In this document: piece after piece, positions 17,031 to 26,955 of the stretch | How the letters are laid out: every line of letters starts with the position of its first letter | Numbering within the stretch: position 1 is the first letter of the stretch | Origin: Singulisphaera sp. GP187 | GTDB taxonomy: Bacteria > Planctomycetota > Planctomycetia > Isosphaerales > Isosphaeraceae | Direction: 5' to 3' | DNA length: 64,000 nt | NCBI RefSeq assembly: GCF_900129635.1 | Contig: NZ_FSRB01000001.1 | Coordinates: 2,147,501-2,211,500 of the forward strand | Translations under genes and position numbers: made by a program | Notes under the pieces: model-generated | Told to the model about the DNA's origin: nothing | Seen by the model: only the letters and a program-made list of their open reading frames with translations | The model's database searches: none

Positions 17031-20000
17031 ATGCGCACGCGATCATTGGTTCTCCTCGAGCGGTCGACCCCGACGCGCCGCAAGGCGGTCCGGCCCCGCT
17101 TGGAGTTGATGGAAGATCGGCTCCTGCTCACGATCTTTCCGGTGACCGACACGCTTGACAGCCTCTCGCCAGGCACGTTGCGCTGGGCGATCGGCCAGGT
17201 GAATGGCGGCGACGGGGGCGATACGATCGCGTTTGCGATCCCGGGGACGGGCGTCAAGACGATCCATCTCAGCGCCGCACTGCCGACGCTTTCGGTTCCG
17301 GTGACGATCGACGGCACGACCCAGCCGAATTACGCGGGCACTCCGCTCATCCAACTCGATGGATCGGGCGCCGGGGCGGGGGTGAACGGCCTGAGTGCGC
17401 TCGGGGGAACGACGACGATCGTCGGGCTCGCGATCGTTGGCTTTCAGGGGGATGCGATCCACCTGACCGGTGCCGGAAACAACGTCATCCAGGGCAACTA
17501 CCTGGGGATGATGCCCAATGGGTCGGCCGTGGGGGCCAATGGCGGCCACGGGATCTATGCCAGCAGCGCCAACAATCAGATCGGCGGCGCGCAAGCGAAC
17601 CAGGGGAACTTGGTCTCAGGGAATCTGGGCTACGGCATCGTGCTCGACGGCGCCACAGCTAATGTCATTGAGGGGAATCTTGTCGGGGTCGACGGCAGCG
17701 GAACGCTCAAGCGGGGCAATTCCGCGGGCGGGATCTTGGTGAGGAACGCCTTGAATAACCGGATCGGCGGCACGAGTGGGTTCGCCGGCAACGTGATTTC
17801 CGGCAACAGCGCCCACGGGATTGAGACGTTCGGATTGACCGACGGCCTGCTCGTGCAAGGGAACGCGATCGGCACCGACCGCTCTCATTCGTTGGACCTC
17901 GGAAACCTGGTCGACGGGGTCCATCTCTTCAGCAGCAACAATGCGATCGGCGGACTGGAGCCTGGTGCGGGTAACACCATCGCGTTCAACGGCAACCCGG
18001 GAATCGGCATCGGCGCAGGCGTCTCCTTAATCCTCAACGTGTCCAACAATAAAATCTTATCAAATGCAATTTTCTCGAATATTAAGCTTGGAATCGATTT
18101 AGGCGGAAGCGGGAATCGGAGCCAGCAAGCCCCCTCGCTGAGTGCGGCGAGTACCGACGCACATTCGACCACGGTCAGCGGCATGCTGAGTGGGAGTCGC
18201 CCGGACGCGGCGTATTCGATTCAGTTCTTCGCGAATGCCACGCCCGATCCGACCGGATTCGGCGAAGGCGAGACGTTGCTCGGCACGATGCAGGTCAATA
18301 CGGACCACGCGGGGAACGCCGTTTTTAACGTATCGCTCCCCGCCGGCGTGGCGGCCGGGGCGTTCATCAGCGCGACGGCCACGGATCCGACGGGGAACAC
18401 GTCGCAGTTCGCCCTGAACGTCTCGACGAAGGGGACGGCGGATGTCGGTGTTGCGGTGACCTCGTCCTCCTCCTCGGTCCAGGTTGGCGACACGGTCACG
18501 TTCACCTTGGTCGTGACGAACTATGGATCGACCGTGGCCCGCTGGGTGACGGTGACGAACCAGCTCCCCCCCGGGGTGACGCTGATCTCCGCCACTTCAG
18601 CCGACGCCATCGCGGTGCCAGGTCCGAATTCGATCTCGTTCTTGTTCGGCGGCTTGGAGGTCGGTCAGTCTCGGACCGCGACAATTGTGGTGCAGACGTC
18701 GACCGCGTCCGGGAGTTCGATCACCGACTCGGCGAGCGTCACGAGCCTGGAAGGCGACCCGAATCCGAGCAACAATTCCGCCTCGGTCACCGTTCCGGTG
18801 AATGCGTTGATCGACCTCGCGGTCGCGATGCAAGGACCGACCGGCCCGGTTCCCGTCGGTCAGAACGTGACGTACATCGTGACGGTGAGAAATCTCGGCC
18901 CCTCTCAGGCGACCGGAGTGACCCTGATCGATCTCCTTCCCGACAACGTGACTTTGGTCTCGGCGCAAGCGTCGCGCGGGACGATTTCGATCCAGGGGAA
19001 CACGCTCACGACCCTGATTCCGACCCTTGACGCCAATTCAACTCCGCTGGTTCTCACCATTGTGGTGGCCACCAACGCAACGACCCTCGCATCGATTACC
19101 GCCACTGCCAGCCTCTCGGCGAACGAGCCGGATGCTCTGGCGGCGAATAATTTCGCGTCCGTCACGACGACGGTCACGCCCTTGGCCGACCTGCAAGTCC
19201 GCGTTCAGGACCCACTCGTTGCGACGCTGGTGGGACAGCCCCTGACCTACGTGGTGACGCTGACGAACCAAGGGCCGTCGACGGCCACCGGCATCTCCCT
19301 GGTCAACGTTTTGCCCACCGGCGTCTTGTTGGTTTCGGCGAGCGACAACGTCGGGGGGACGCTCACGATCCGTGACGGCGTTGTCACCGATGAGTTCGCG
19401 TCCTTGGCGTCCGGCAGCGTGTTCGTCCTGACGATCGTGGTCACGCCCACGCTCGCTTCCGGGGCTTTGCTCACCAACCGCGCGTCGGTCACGAGCCTCA
19501 CGGTGGACCCGGATCACACCAACGATTCGGCATCCGTAGACACGACGGTTAATCCGGCTTCCGACCTCTCGGTCAGCGTCGCGGCCGACGCCGCGGAGGT
19601 GGGCGCCGGTGGGTCGCTGACCTACACCATCACGGTCACCAACCGCGGACCATCGCCCGCGCCCGGTGTGATTCTGATCGATCTGCTGCCGGCGAACGTC
19701 ACCGTCACCTCGGTGACCGTCAGCCAAGGCGAGACCACGCAGCTGCCGGGACAGGTGATCGGCAACATCGGGGCGCTGGGCGCCAACGCGTTCGCCACGA
19801 TGACCATCGTGATCCAGACGTCGGCCAACAACGCGCCAACGATGATCAACACCGCGACCGTGTCGTCCAACCTGCCCGACCCCACACCTGACGACAACAG
19901 TGTCACGACCACCACGACCGTCACGCCGCGGACCGACCTCGCCGTGAGCATCAGGCCCCCGGCCGGTCGCTTGCTCGTGAACCGCGAACTGACCTACGCG

Positions 20001-21743
20001 GTGACGGTGACGAACCATGGACCCTCGCCGGCCACCGGTGTCAGCTTGACCGAGCTCTTGCCCACCGGCGTCAGGTTCGTCTCGGCGATCGACAGCCTCG
20101 GAAATTCCCTGACGCCGGTCAACGGCCGTCTGATCGACGGGATCGGCGACCTCGCCTCGCAAGCTTCGGTGACCCTGACGATCGTCGTCATGGCGATGAC
20201 TCCTGGGTCATTCGACATGTCGGCATCGGTTAGCGGAACCGAGAACGACGACGATCCTTCCAATAACACGGCCACGTTCTCGACCGTCGTGGTTCCGGCC
20301 GCCGACCTCGCGGTGCAGTTGGTGACGAACCGGGGGCAAGTGACGACCGGCGATCGCCTGGTCTATACGCTGACCGTGACGAACCAAGGCCCCGCGACGG
20401 CCACCGGGGTCCTCCTCAATGAAACCTTGCCCCTGGGCCAGTCGATCGTCGCGGTGACCGCGAGCCAGGGGAGCGTCTCCTCGGGCAACGGTTTGGTGAC
20501 CGCGCGGCTCGGTGACCTGGCGGTGGGGGCAACCGCTTCCGTGACGATCATCGTGAACCCGACGGTCGCCGGCACCGGGACTGCCCGGGCCACGGTGAGC
20601 GGACTCGAGTTCGATTCAAACCCGGCCGACAACCAGGCCATCGTCAACGTGCAGGTGATCGAGCGGCCGGGCACGTTTCAGTTTGCCTCGCCCACGGTCA
20701 CCGTGCCCGAAGACGCGGGGACCGCGACAATCGTCGTCCAGCGCACCGATGGCCGCCAGGGCCGAGTCGCGGTGAACTATTACACGGTCCTGTCGGGAAC
20801 CGCCACGCCCGGCCTCGATTTCATCCCGGTCTCGGGCACGTTGGTGTTCGAGCAGGGGGAGACTACCAAGACGTTTACCGTGCCGGTCCTCGCGAACCCG
20901 TACACCAACCGGGATGGTACCGTTCACCTCGTCCTGCGCGATCCTCAAGGGGGGGCCGTCCTTGGCTCCCTGATTTCAACCTCCCTGATCATTCGCGACC
21001 TCGACCCGGATTTCACCGGCCCGAGCGTCCAGGAAATCCGCCTGTACGGTCCGGCCAGCTCGATCCAGTACATCACCTTGTTCTTCAGCGAGAAGCTGAA
21101 CTCCGTCACCGCATCCTCGGCCGCCGGCTACCAACTCTACGACGTCGGACCCGACGGCCGTTTCGGCACCGCCGACGATCGCCCGGTCCCGCTCCTACCA
21201 CCCAGCTACGACCCCACCAATAATACCGTTACCCTCGTGCCCGTCTCTCCCTTACTCGCCAATCGTTTTTATTATGTCCAAGCGTCTGGGATACGGGATA
21301 TTGTTGGAAACCTGCTGGTATCGGGTCCAGGGGCAATCGCAACGAACCAGTTCGGCGCTTATCTCGTGCGGGGCACGAGCCTGCAATACCTCGACAGTCA
21401 ACAGACCGTCGTCTCGATTGGGGTCACCGGAGGCGGACTCCTCGACCTGACTCGTTACGCCAACGGAGACGGTGAACGACTGCAAGTCCTTAACCCGATT
21501 CCCCAGCGGACTGTGCTCACGGGGCGAGTCCGAGGCGGAGCGAACGCCACCTCGTTCGCGTCGATCACGGGACTCGGAGCCTTCGGCGCAGTCCGCGTGA
21601 CCATGAGCTCACCGACCATCCTCGTGGGCCACATGCCCTTCAATCGCCGGTTCTTCTCCCCACCAGCCGTCGACGGCGTCTTCGCTCCCGTCGCAATTGT
21701 CGGCAAACCGTCCGCTCAACGCCGGCCTCGGGGCCGACGCTGA
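17031..21743 (+). CDS. Large surface protein: beta-helix, six DUF11 repeats, Calx-beta, Ig-like
   Basis: 1570 residues. The N-terminus (RRKAVRPRLELMEDRLLLT) has the planctomycete surface-protein start motif RP.LE..E.R.LL. Next is a right-handed beta-helix region (about 50-400) with repeated NVIQGN / NQIGG / NVISGN turns. Six DUF11-type repeats, each near 124 residues, run from about 470 to 1210 (SDLSVSV...TYTITVTNRGPSPA). A Calx-beta domain (about 1215-1325, VTVPEDAGTATIVVQ) and an Ig-like domain (about 1330-1440, LFFSEKLNSVTASSAAGYQL) follow. The end is basic (RRPRGRR). It is probably an adhesin or cell-surface structural protein. No sorting tag of the PEP-CTERM type was seen. Confidence 0.88.
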   Translation: MRTRSLVLLERSTPTRRKAVRPRLELMEDRLLLTIFPVTDTLDSLSPGTLRWAIGQVNGGDGGDTIAFAIPGTGVKTIHLSAALPTLSVPVTIDGTTQPNYAGTPLIQLDGSGAGAGVNGLSALGGTTTIVGLAIVGFQGDAIHLTGAGNNVIQGNYLGMMPNGSAVGANGGHGIYASSANNQIGGAQANQGNLVSGNLGYGIVLDGATANVIEGNLVGVDGSGTLKRGNSAGGILVRNALNNRIGGTSGFAGNVISGNSAHGIETFGLTDGLLVQGNAIGTDRSHSLDLGNLVDGVHLFSSNNAIGGLEPGAGNTIAFNGNPGIGIGAGVSLILNVSNNKILSNAIFSNIKLGIDLGGSGNRSQQAPSLSAASTDAHSTTVSGMLSGSRPDAAYSIQFFANATPDPTGFGEGETLLGTMQVNTDHAGNAVFNVSLPAGVAAGAFISATATDPTGNTSQFALNVSTKGTADVGVAVTSSSSSVQVGDTVTFTLVVTNYGSTVARWVTVTNQLPPGVTLISATSADAIAVPGPNSISFLFGGLEVGQSRTATIVVQTSTASGSSITDSASVTSLEGDPNPSNNSASVTVPVNALIDLAVAMQGPTGPVPVGQNVTYIVTVRNLGPSQATGVTLIDLLPDNVTLVSAQASRGTISIQGNTLTTLIPTLDANSTPLVLTIVVATNATTLASITATASLSANEPDALAANNFASVTTTVTPLADLQVRVQDPLVATLVGQPLTYVVTLTNQGPSTATGISLVNVLPTGVLLVSASDNVGGTLTIRDGVVTDEFASLASGSVFVLTIVVTPTLASGALLTNRASVTSLTVDPDHTNDSASVDTTVNPASDLSVSVAADAAEVGAGGSLTYTITVTNRGPSPAPGVILIDLLPANVTVTSVTVSQGETTQLPGQVIGNIGALGANAFATMTIVIQTSANNAPTMINTATVSSNLPDPTPDDNSVTTTTTVTPRTDLAVSIRPPAGRLLVNRELTYAVTVTNHGPSPATGVSLTELLPTGVRFVSAIDSLGNSLTPVNGRLIDGIGDLASQASVTLTIVVMAMTPGSFDMSASVSGTENDDDPSNNTATFSTVVVPAADLAVQLVTNRGQVTTGDRLVYTLTVTNQGPATATGVLLNETLPLGQSIVAVTASQGSVSSGNGLVTARLGDLAVGATASVTIIVNPTVAGTGTARATVSGLEFDSNPADNQAIVNVQVIERPGTFQFASPTVTVPEDAGTATIVVQRTDGRQGRVAVNYYTVLSGTATPGLDFIPVSGTLVFEQGETTKTFTVPVLANPYTNRDGTVHLVLRDPQGGAVLGSLISTSLIIRDLDPDFTGPSVQEIRLYGPASSIQYITLFFSEKLNSVTASSAAGYQLYDVGPDGRFGTADDRPVPLLPPSYDPTNNTVTLVPVSPLLANRFYYVQASGIRDIVGNLLVSGPGAIATNQFGAYLVRGTSLQYLDSQQTVVSIGVTGGGLLDLTRYANGDGERLQVLNPIPQRTVLTGRVRGGANATSFASITGLGAFGAVRVTMSSPTILVGHMPFNRRFFSPPAVDGVFAPVAIVGKPSAQRRPRGRR
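18438..20660 (+). repeat. Six tandem DUF11 repeats within the surface protein
   Basis: Repeat starts fall near 18438, 18810, 19183, 19555, 19928 and 20299, a period of about 372 bases (124 residues). Each starts with a variant of (A/T/I)DL.V and contains TYxVTVTNxGPS.A.GV. The DNA copies have diverged, so the array is old, not a recent expansion. Confidence 0.8.
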
Positions 21744-21860
21744 GCAATTCGGGGCGGTACGAAGTGAAGCGAGCCAACGCTTTGAACGCTCGTTCTAACC
21801 AGCCGGCAATTCCTCGCCAAATTCACAATGCAATCATATGTGAAATGTTGATTTATCTTG

Positions 21861-22097
21861 CAGGGTGGGCACGGCCCACCATCCCAATCTCCTTGTCAAA
21901 GCAAAAGCAATCAAGAGTTTAACCACGAATTACACGAATAAATGCAAATTCAATAAATTGTATAAAATAAAAATTTAATTAATTTAATTATTCGTTTAAT
22001 TCGTGTGATTCGTGGTTAAGATCTTAATGAATTGGCCGTACCTGCCCTGATGGGAATCGTTGGAGCCACGAGGACGCCAAGGCCGATTTCGCCGAAG
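21861..22097. repeat. Dispersed GC-rich repeat (copy 1), interrupted by an AT-rich palindrome
   Basis: GGGTGGGCACGGCCCACC starts near 21863 and the second half (GGGAATCGTTGGAGCCACG...) lies at 22052-22097. In copy 3 (49297-49424) these halves are about 30 bases apart. Here the separate element at 21918-22019 sits between them. Confidence 0.65.
21918..22019. repeat. AT-rich inverted-repeat element
   Basis: TTAACCACGAATTACACGAAT (left arm, from 21919) pairs with ATTCGTGTGATTCGTGGTTAA (right arm, to 22019) with one mismatch. About 55 bases of A/T-only-like sequence lie between. It is about 102 bases long with no coding capacity, as in MITE-like or REP-like elements. Confidence 0.7.
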
Positions 22098-22955
22098 TGG
22101 AGCGCACGGGAGATGACACAGCGTGACCCTGTCAGAATGTCGTCATCAGCGAGGCCTGACGGACAAAACAAAGAACCGCCTGGCCCTCCACATGTGGGAT
22201 GGGTCCGGCGGTCTAATACTGTCCGATGGATACCAAGGCAGAGGTGTCGACCCTGCGAACGATCGGTTTGCGGTCAGGTCAGGATCAGGAGCGGTCGGAA
22301 CCAGGTCGAGATTCGGCGCTGGTCAGAGCGGCGGAGCGACCGCCACGTGAAGAGTTGACATAGGCGGAGGTCAGCATGCTCAGAACCGCGGAGCGACGGC
22401 CAGCCCGCGACGACTTGCCACCACGACGGATCCTCGCCACAGTGCCCGCCCACACGAAGCCAGAATGCATCGGTGCGTTTTTGGCAGAATTTGACTCGTT
22501 CATCAATCTAACTCCCACGAGGGAAACCATCTCCATTTCGGTCGGAGCCGGCTTCACAAGTCCGTAGAATCGAGAAGAGCTCGAATCCCATTCGACGTGC
22601 CGCATCGACCTTGATGCTGGTTGCCGGAGTGTCCAAGGAACCACGCCCTCAAGGCTGGTTCCATCGACACCACGATCGAAGTCATCTCGCGGTCACGGCC
22701 TCCGCCGGACCACTCGACGCTTCGATCCTCATGAAATTGAAGTTCGCGTCCCCATCTCATCGGACATCCAGCGCCTTACGCTTAACCCCTCTCCTCCGAA
22801 AAATCGGACGAGTTCCCCAATGGGCAGAGAGGATGGATGCTTTCGCAACGAGCACCCTCGTAATTCGCTTCGCAATCGGGACCGAGCGAGAGAACCGGAG
22901 ACAGCCAGATTTTACCAGAGCAATTGGCATGCGCCAATGCAAGAGCAAAGTGAAT
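22098..22955. other. Intergenic region, one weak small frame
   Basis: About 860 bases. A minus-strand frame 22285-22503 (72 residues, MNESNSAKNAPMHSGFVWAG...) has GGGAG 9 bases before its ATG and is Ser/Arg-rich; it may be a small basic protein or chance. Nothing else is supported. Confidence 0.35.
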
Positions 22956-24221
22956 CTATGGAGCCCAAAAGTGTGGAATTGTTCCGGTCCGTTGTGAGGG
23001 GAAGATCCTGGGAAGTGTCGGTTCCGGGACGATGAAACTCGGAGGGGGATTCACCTTGACCTTCTCCTTCTTGGGCTCGGCGTCGGCGGCGGGCACCCCT
23101 CCGACCAGGATCATCACGAAGAGCAGGAGCGTTCCGAGCCCGTTGAAGAGTGCATGCATGACCATCGCCGCAATCAGACTTCCGGACCGCTCGAAGACAA
23201 AGCCGAGCCCGAGGGAGAGGAAGAAGATCGCCAAAGGGGCGGGCCACTGGGGGAAATGGACCAGCGCAAACAGGGTCGAGGTCAGAACAATCGGTTGCAT
23301 CGGCATCCGTCTGGAGGTTCGCGCGAAGGATCCCACCGGGCTGGAAGGGGCGGAGAACGGGTTCTCGTCAAACCCGGTGACGGAGGCATGTGCCGGCGTC
23401 GCAGCCAATTCGAGCTGAGTCTCCGCTTCCGAAAGCCGCGGGGCTTCGCGTGGCTCGGCCAGTTCTTCGAGTCCAACCTCCTCGACCGGCCTCGGATTGA
23501 AGAGCTTCGAGAGCCAGCGCTGAATGACGCCTCGGAAGATCAGCTCCTCGGCAGCGGGGGCCAGGAGCACCGCGGAGAGCACCGCCAACTCGGCGATCCC
23601 CATCGACGACTCGTTGCGAATCATCTTTTCGAGGGGGTGACTCTCGGGTTTCCAGACCAAGATCGCCAGCCCGTTGAGTGCATAGACAAACGGAGAGACC
23701 ACAAAAAAGGCCACGGTTCCCACGAGAAACTGCTCGCCGAGCCGGCGGCGTTCGATTCCGAGGTCGGCGAGGCGCGCCCCGGAGGTGAACCGCAAGACCA
23801 AGGGGAGGGTCAGGAGCAAGGCGCCGTTGATCAGCGAGGTCACGACCATCTGCTCCGTAAATCCGAGCGTCCGTTCGACCGCCGGCGCGACGGCCTTACC
23901 GGCTTTCGCGACCGCCTTACCGGCTTTCGCGACGGCCTTACCGGCTTTCGCGACGGCAGGCGCAGCCGCGGGTGCCCCGCTTGCCGTCACCAGCATGTAC
24001 ACTGTGATCAGGCCGAGATTGATCGCCAGCCAGGTCAAAACGACCAGCATGACCGATCCCAATCCCCACGGGACGGTTTTGGGCTCCAGGATTTGGGGGA
24101 CGATCGTTTGACCGCTCCGAACCCGCCAGATCAGCCAACTCCAAGATCCGATGACCCCACAGAGCATCAAGAAAAAGATCAGGAGAACGAACAGGCTCGC
24201 AAGCATGGAGGAGACGGGCAT
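22956..24221 (-). CDS. CPBP-family intramembrane metalloprotease
   Basis: About 421 residues with many membrane helices. The CPBP/Abi signature is complete: EELIFRG (glutamates and Arg), FALVHFPQW (His) and MVMHALFNG (His, Asn). It is related to type II CAAX prenyl endopeptidases; substrates in bacteria are mostly unknown. A linker between the second and third helices contains three exact AKAGKAV heptapeptides. An acidic insert (RPVEEVGLEELAEPREAPRLSEAE) separates the EExxxR helix from the later helices. The start is uncertain (ATG 24221 used; TTG 24254, ATG 24206 possible). It is divergent from tyrS. Confidence 0.85.
   Translation of the reverse strand: MPVSSMLASLFVLLIFFLMLCGVIGSWSWLIWRVRSGQTIVPQILEPKTVPWGLGSVMLVVLTWLAINLGLITVYMLVTASGAPAAAPAVAKAGKAVAKAGKAVAKAGKAVAPAVERTLGFTEQMVVTSLINGALLLTLPLVLRFTSGARLADLGIERRRLGEQFLVGTVAFFVVSPFVYALNGLAILVWKPESHPLEKMIRNESSMGIAELAVLSAVLLAPAAEELIFRGVIQRWLSKLFNPRPVEEVGLEELAEPREAPRLSEAETQLELAATPAHASVTGFDENPFSAPSSPVGSFARTSRRMPMQPIVLTSTLFALVHFPQWPAPLAIFFLSLGLGFVFERSGSLIAAMVMHALFNGLGTLLLFVMILVGGVPAADAEPKKEKVKVNPPPSFIVPEPTLPRIFPSQRTGTIPHFWAP
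23889..23951. repeat. Three 21-bp tandem repeats in the CPBP protease gene
   Basis: Units at 23889-23909, 23910-23930 and 23931-23951 differ at one base and encode AKAGKAV three times in a cytoplasmic or periplasmic loop rich in Ala and Lys. Confidence 0.85.
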
Positions 24222-24366
24222 CGGGCTCGGGACCCCGGGGCGCACGAATGTCAAGTGTCCAACTTTTATCGTATCATAGCGGCGTTCTCATCGGCCACCT
24301 TGCCCGAAATCTCTCGACTCCCTAAAATCGGCGATCGCGAACGCAACCGAAGGAGTTCCTCCGCCG

Positions 24367-25590
24367 ATGTCGGATCTTGATGCCCAGCTCCAGATACTTC
24401 GACGCGGTGTCGAGGCGATCGTCCCCGAAGGGGAGTTCGTCAAGATGCTCGAACGATCGATCCGTGACAACGTCCCCCTCCGCGTGAAATACGGGATCGA
24501 CCCTACCGGGATCAACGTCCACCTCGGGCATACGGTGCCGCTCCGGAAACTCCGCCAGTTCCAGGAGTTGGGACACACTGCCGTCATCATCATCGGCAAC
24601 TACACCGCCTTGGTGGGCGATCCCTCGGGACGCGACGAGACCCGAGCCTCGCTGACCGAAGCCCAGGTGGCCGAGAACGCCAAAGATTACCTCCGCCAGG
24701 TCGGCCGGATCATCGACCTCTCCAAGGCCGAGGTCCATCACAACGGCGACTGGTTCGCGAAGTGGTCGTTTCTCGACGTCCTCGACCTCACCCGCAAGAT
24801 GACGCTCGGGCAGATCTCGGCCCGCGACGACTTCGCCAAGCGGATCGCCGCCGAGAAACCGGTCTACCTCCACGAATGTCTCTACCCGCTGATGCAAGGC
24901 TGGGATTCGGTCGAGATCCGGGCCGACGTTGAGCTCGGTGGGACCGAGCAACTGTTCAGCCTGATGGTCGCCCGCGACTTGCAGCACTCGCAAGGCCAGC
25001 GCCCTCAGGTCGCCCTGACAATGCCGATCCTGGTCGGCACCGACGGCACCCGGCGGATGGGAAAGAGCCTGGGCAACGACATCGGGATCGGGCTCCCGTC
25101 CAACGACCTGTTCGGCAAGCTCATGAGCATCCCCGACGAACCGCTCAAGCAATACTTGACCCTCCTGACCGACATCCCGATGGACGAGATCGAGGGCTTC
25201 TTCCAGCCGGGTGTCAACCCGAGGAACGTCAAAGAGCTCCTGGCCAAGGCGATCATCACCGGACTCGTCTCCTCCGAAGAGGCCGACACGGCCGCTGCGG
25301 AGTTCCGCAAACGAGCCAAGGGCGAAGACCCCGTGGAAATCCCCGAGGTCCACGTCCCGGCCGACCAGTTGGACGACGACGGACGTATGCCGATTCCCCG
25401 CCTGATCGTCGCCCTGGGACTGGAGAGCAGCACGTCGAATGCGCGTCGCGTGATCGACGGGGGCGGCGTCACCCTCGGTGCCGATCGTACGGTCATCAAA
25501 GATCCGAAGGCCTTGATCGACGTCAGCGATGGCCTGATCGTCCGCGTCGGTAAGCACAAGATCGTGAAAGTTCGTCGCCCCCTCGCCTAG
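24367..25590 (+). CDS. tyrS: Tyrosyl-tRNA synthetase
   Basis: 407 residues, full length for the bacterial enzyme. It charges tRNA-Tyr with tyrosine. The class I signatures are HLGHTVPL (HIGH motif) and RMGKSLGND (KMSKS variant), with the tyrosine-pocket segment YPLMQGWDSVEIRADVELGG. The C-terminal 60 residues form an S4 RNA-binding domain (STSNARRVIDGGGVTL). The ATG at 24367 has AAGGAG upstream. The KMSKS variant and overall layout suit the TyrZ-like second type. It appears monocistronic or leads into the oxidoreductase 157 bases downstream. Confidence 0.95.
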   Translation: MSDLDAQLQILRRGVEAIVPEGEFVKMLERSIRDNVPLRVKYGIDPTGINVHLGHTVPLRKLRQFQELGHTAVIIIGNYTALVGDPSGRDETRASLTEAQVAENAKDYLRQVGRIIDLSKAEVHHNGDWFAKWSFLDVLDLTRKMTLGQISARDDFAKRIAAEKPVYLHECLYPLMQGWDSVEIRADVELGGTEQLFSLMVARDLQHSQGQRPQVALTMPILVGTDGTRRMGKSLGNDIGIGLPSNDLFGKLMSIPDEPLKQYLTLLTDIPMDEIEGFFQPGVNPRNVKELLAKAIITGLVSSEEADTAAAEFRKRAKGEDPVEIPEVHVPADQLDDDGRMPIPRLIVALGLESSTSNARRVIDGGGVTLGADRTVIKDPKALIDVSDGLIVRVGKHKIVKVRRPLA

Positions 25591-25747
25591 AACCGTGGAC
25601 TTTCGGGTGGATCAGAGTTCGAGCGAACCGGAAGGGTTGGGGGCCAAACCCGGCCTCTCCCCACTCGACCCCACCTCAAAAGGCGCAGGCAGCCCGAAGT
25701 TCAACGGCTTTAATCCTTGAAGAGTCCATGACGCCGGAGCCAGCAGG

Positions 25748-26812
25748 ATGAGTCAGCACGGTTTCGGAATCATCGGTTGCGGCATGATCGCCGAGTTCCA
25801 CACGCGGGCCATTAACGAGATCGAAGGGGCCCGCGTCGTCGCCGCCTTCAGTCGCTCCGAATCCAATGGCGCCAAGATCGCCTCCTTGGCCGGGGGTGAC
25901 TGCACGATCTATGACAATCTCGACCGGATGCTCGCCCGGACCGACATTGATGTCGTCTGCGTCTGCACCCCGAGCGGAGCGCATCTCGACCCGGCCGTGC
26001 TTGCCGCGCGGGCGGGCAAACACGTGGTCGTCGAGAAGCCGCTCGAAATCACTCTGCCCCGTTGCGACGCCATCATCCAGGCCTGCGAAGCCGGAGGTGT
26101 TCGGCTCTGCACGATCTTCCCATCGCGGTTCTCGCCCGCCAATCTCGCCCTGAAGCAGGCCATCGACGACGCCCGGTTCGGCCGCTTGACCCTGGGCGAT
26201 ACGCACGTCAAGTGGTGGCGGACCCAGGAATACTACGATTCGGGCGGTTGGCGCGGGACCTGGGCGCTCGACGGCGGCGGAGCCCTGATGAATCAGGCGA
26301 TCCACAATGTCGACCTCCTCTACTGGCTGATGGGGGACGTCGACTCGGTCCAGGCGCTCACCGCCACCCTCGTCCACGACCGAATCGAGGTCGAAGACAC
26401 CGCCGTCGCGGCCGTCCGGTTCAAAAACGGCGCGCTCGGGATCATCGAGGCCGCCACCAGCGCCTATCCGGGCCTGCTCAAGCGGACCGAGATTCATGGT
26501 GAGTTCGGCTCCGCGCGGGTCGAGCAGGACGACGTCACGCTCTGGTCGTTCGCCACCGAGGCACCCGGCGACGACGTCATCCTCGAGGCCTTGAGCGGAG
26601 CGACCGGTTTCACCGCGGGGTCGAGTGACCCTCGCGGAATCAATCACACGGGCCATCGCGACCAGCTCGCCGACTTCCTCCACGCGATCGACACCAACGG
26701 TAACCCTCGGGTCGATGGCCGCGAAGGTCGCAAGTCGGTTGAAATCATCCGCGCCATCTATCGGTCGGCGGAGACTGGCCGGGCCGTTCGACTTCCACTC
26801 CATGATGTCTGA
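25748..26812 (+). CDS. Gfo/Idh/MocA-family oxidoreductase
   Basis: 354 residues. The N-terminal Rossmann fold begins FGIIGCGMIAEFHTRAI, and VVEKPLE is the conserved lysine-bearing motif of the family (EKP). The C-terminal domain includes GGGALMNQAIHNVDLLYWLMG. These enzymes oxidise or reduce sugar-like substrates with NAD(P); the substrate here cannot be read from sequence. GGAG 8 bases before the ATG supports the start. No export signal, so it is cytoplasmic, unlike the homologue at 38058. Confidence 0.9.
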   Translation: MSQHGFGIIGCGMIAEFHTRAINEIEGARVVAAFSRSESNGAKIASLAGGDCTIYDNLDRMLARTDIDVVCVCTPSGAHLDPAVLAARAGKHVVVEKPLEITLPRCDAIIQACEAGGVRLCTIFPSRFSPANLALKQAIDDARFGRLTLGDTHVKWWRTQEYYDSGGWRGTWALDGGGALMNQAIHNVDLLYWLMGDVDSVQALTATLVHDRIEVEDTAVAAVRFKNGALGIIEAATSAYPGLLKRTEIHGEFGSARVEQDDVTLWSFATEAPGDDVILEALSGATGFTAGSSDPRGINHTGHRDQLADFLHAIDTNGNPRVDGREGRKSVEIIRAIYRSAETGRAVRLPLHDV

Positions 26813-26837
26813 TCTGAGATCAGGCCCGCGCGATCCC

Positions 26838-26866
26838 TTCTCTCGCCCCGCGAAGGGGCGGGAGAA
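26838..26866. terminator. GC-rich hairpin
   Basis: TTCTCTCGCCCC and GGGGCGGGAGAA form a 12-bp stem with one mismatch and loop GCGAA. It lies between the oxidoreductase and acyltransferase genes. There is no T-run, so termination is only suggested. Confidence 0.4.
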
Positions 26867-26955
26867 CCCCCTCTGAGATTCGGGAACGCCTCTTGGCGGG
26901 CTCGGATCGAGCGGAGCTCCTGGAAGATTGAGCTCTGAGGTCGAAGGAGTGACCG

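Noticed and set aside
24322..25557. 411-codon minus-strand open frame over tyrS
   Set aside because: tyrS has full synthetase motifs; the antisense frame is Asp/Val/His-rich shadow.
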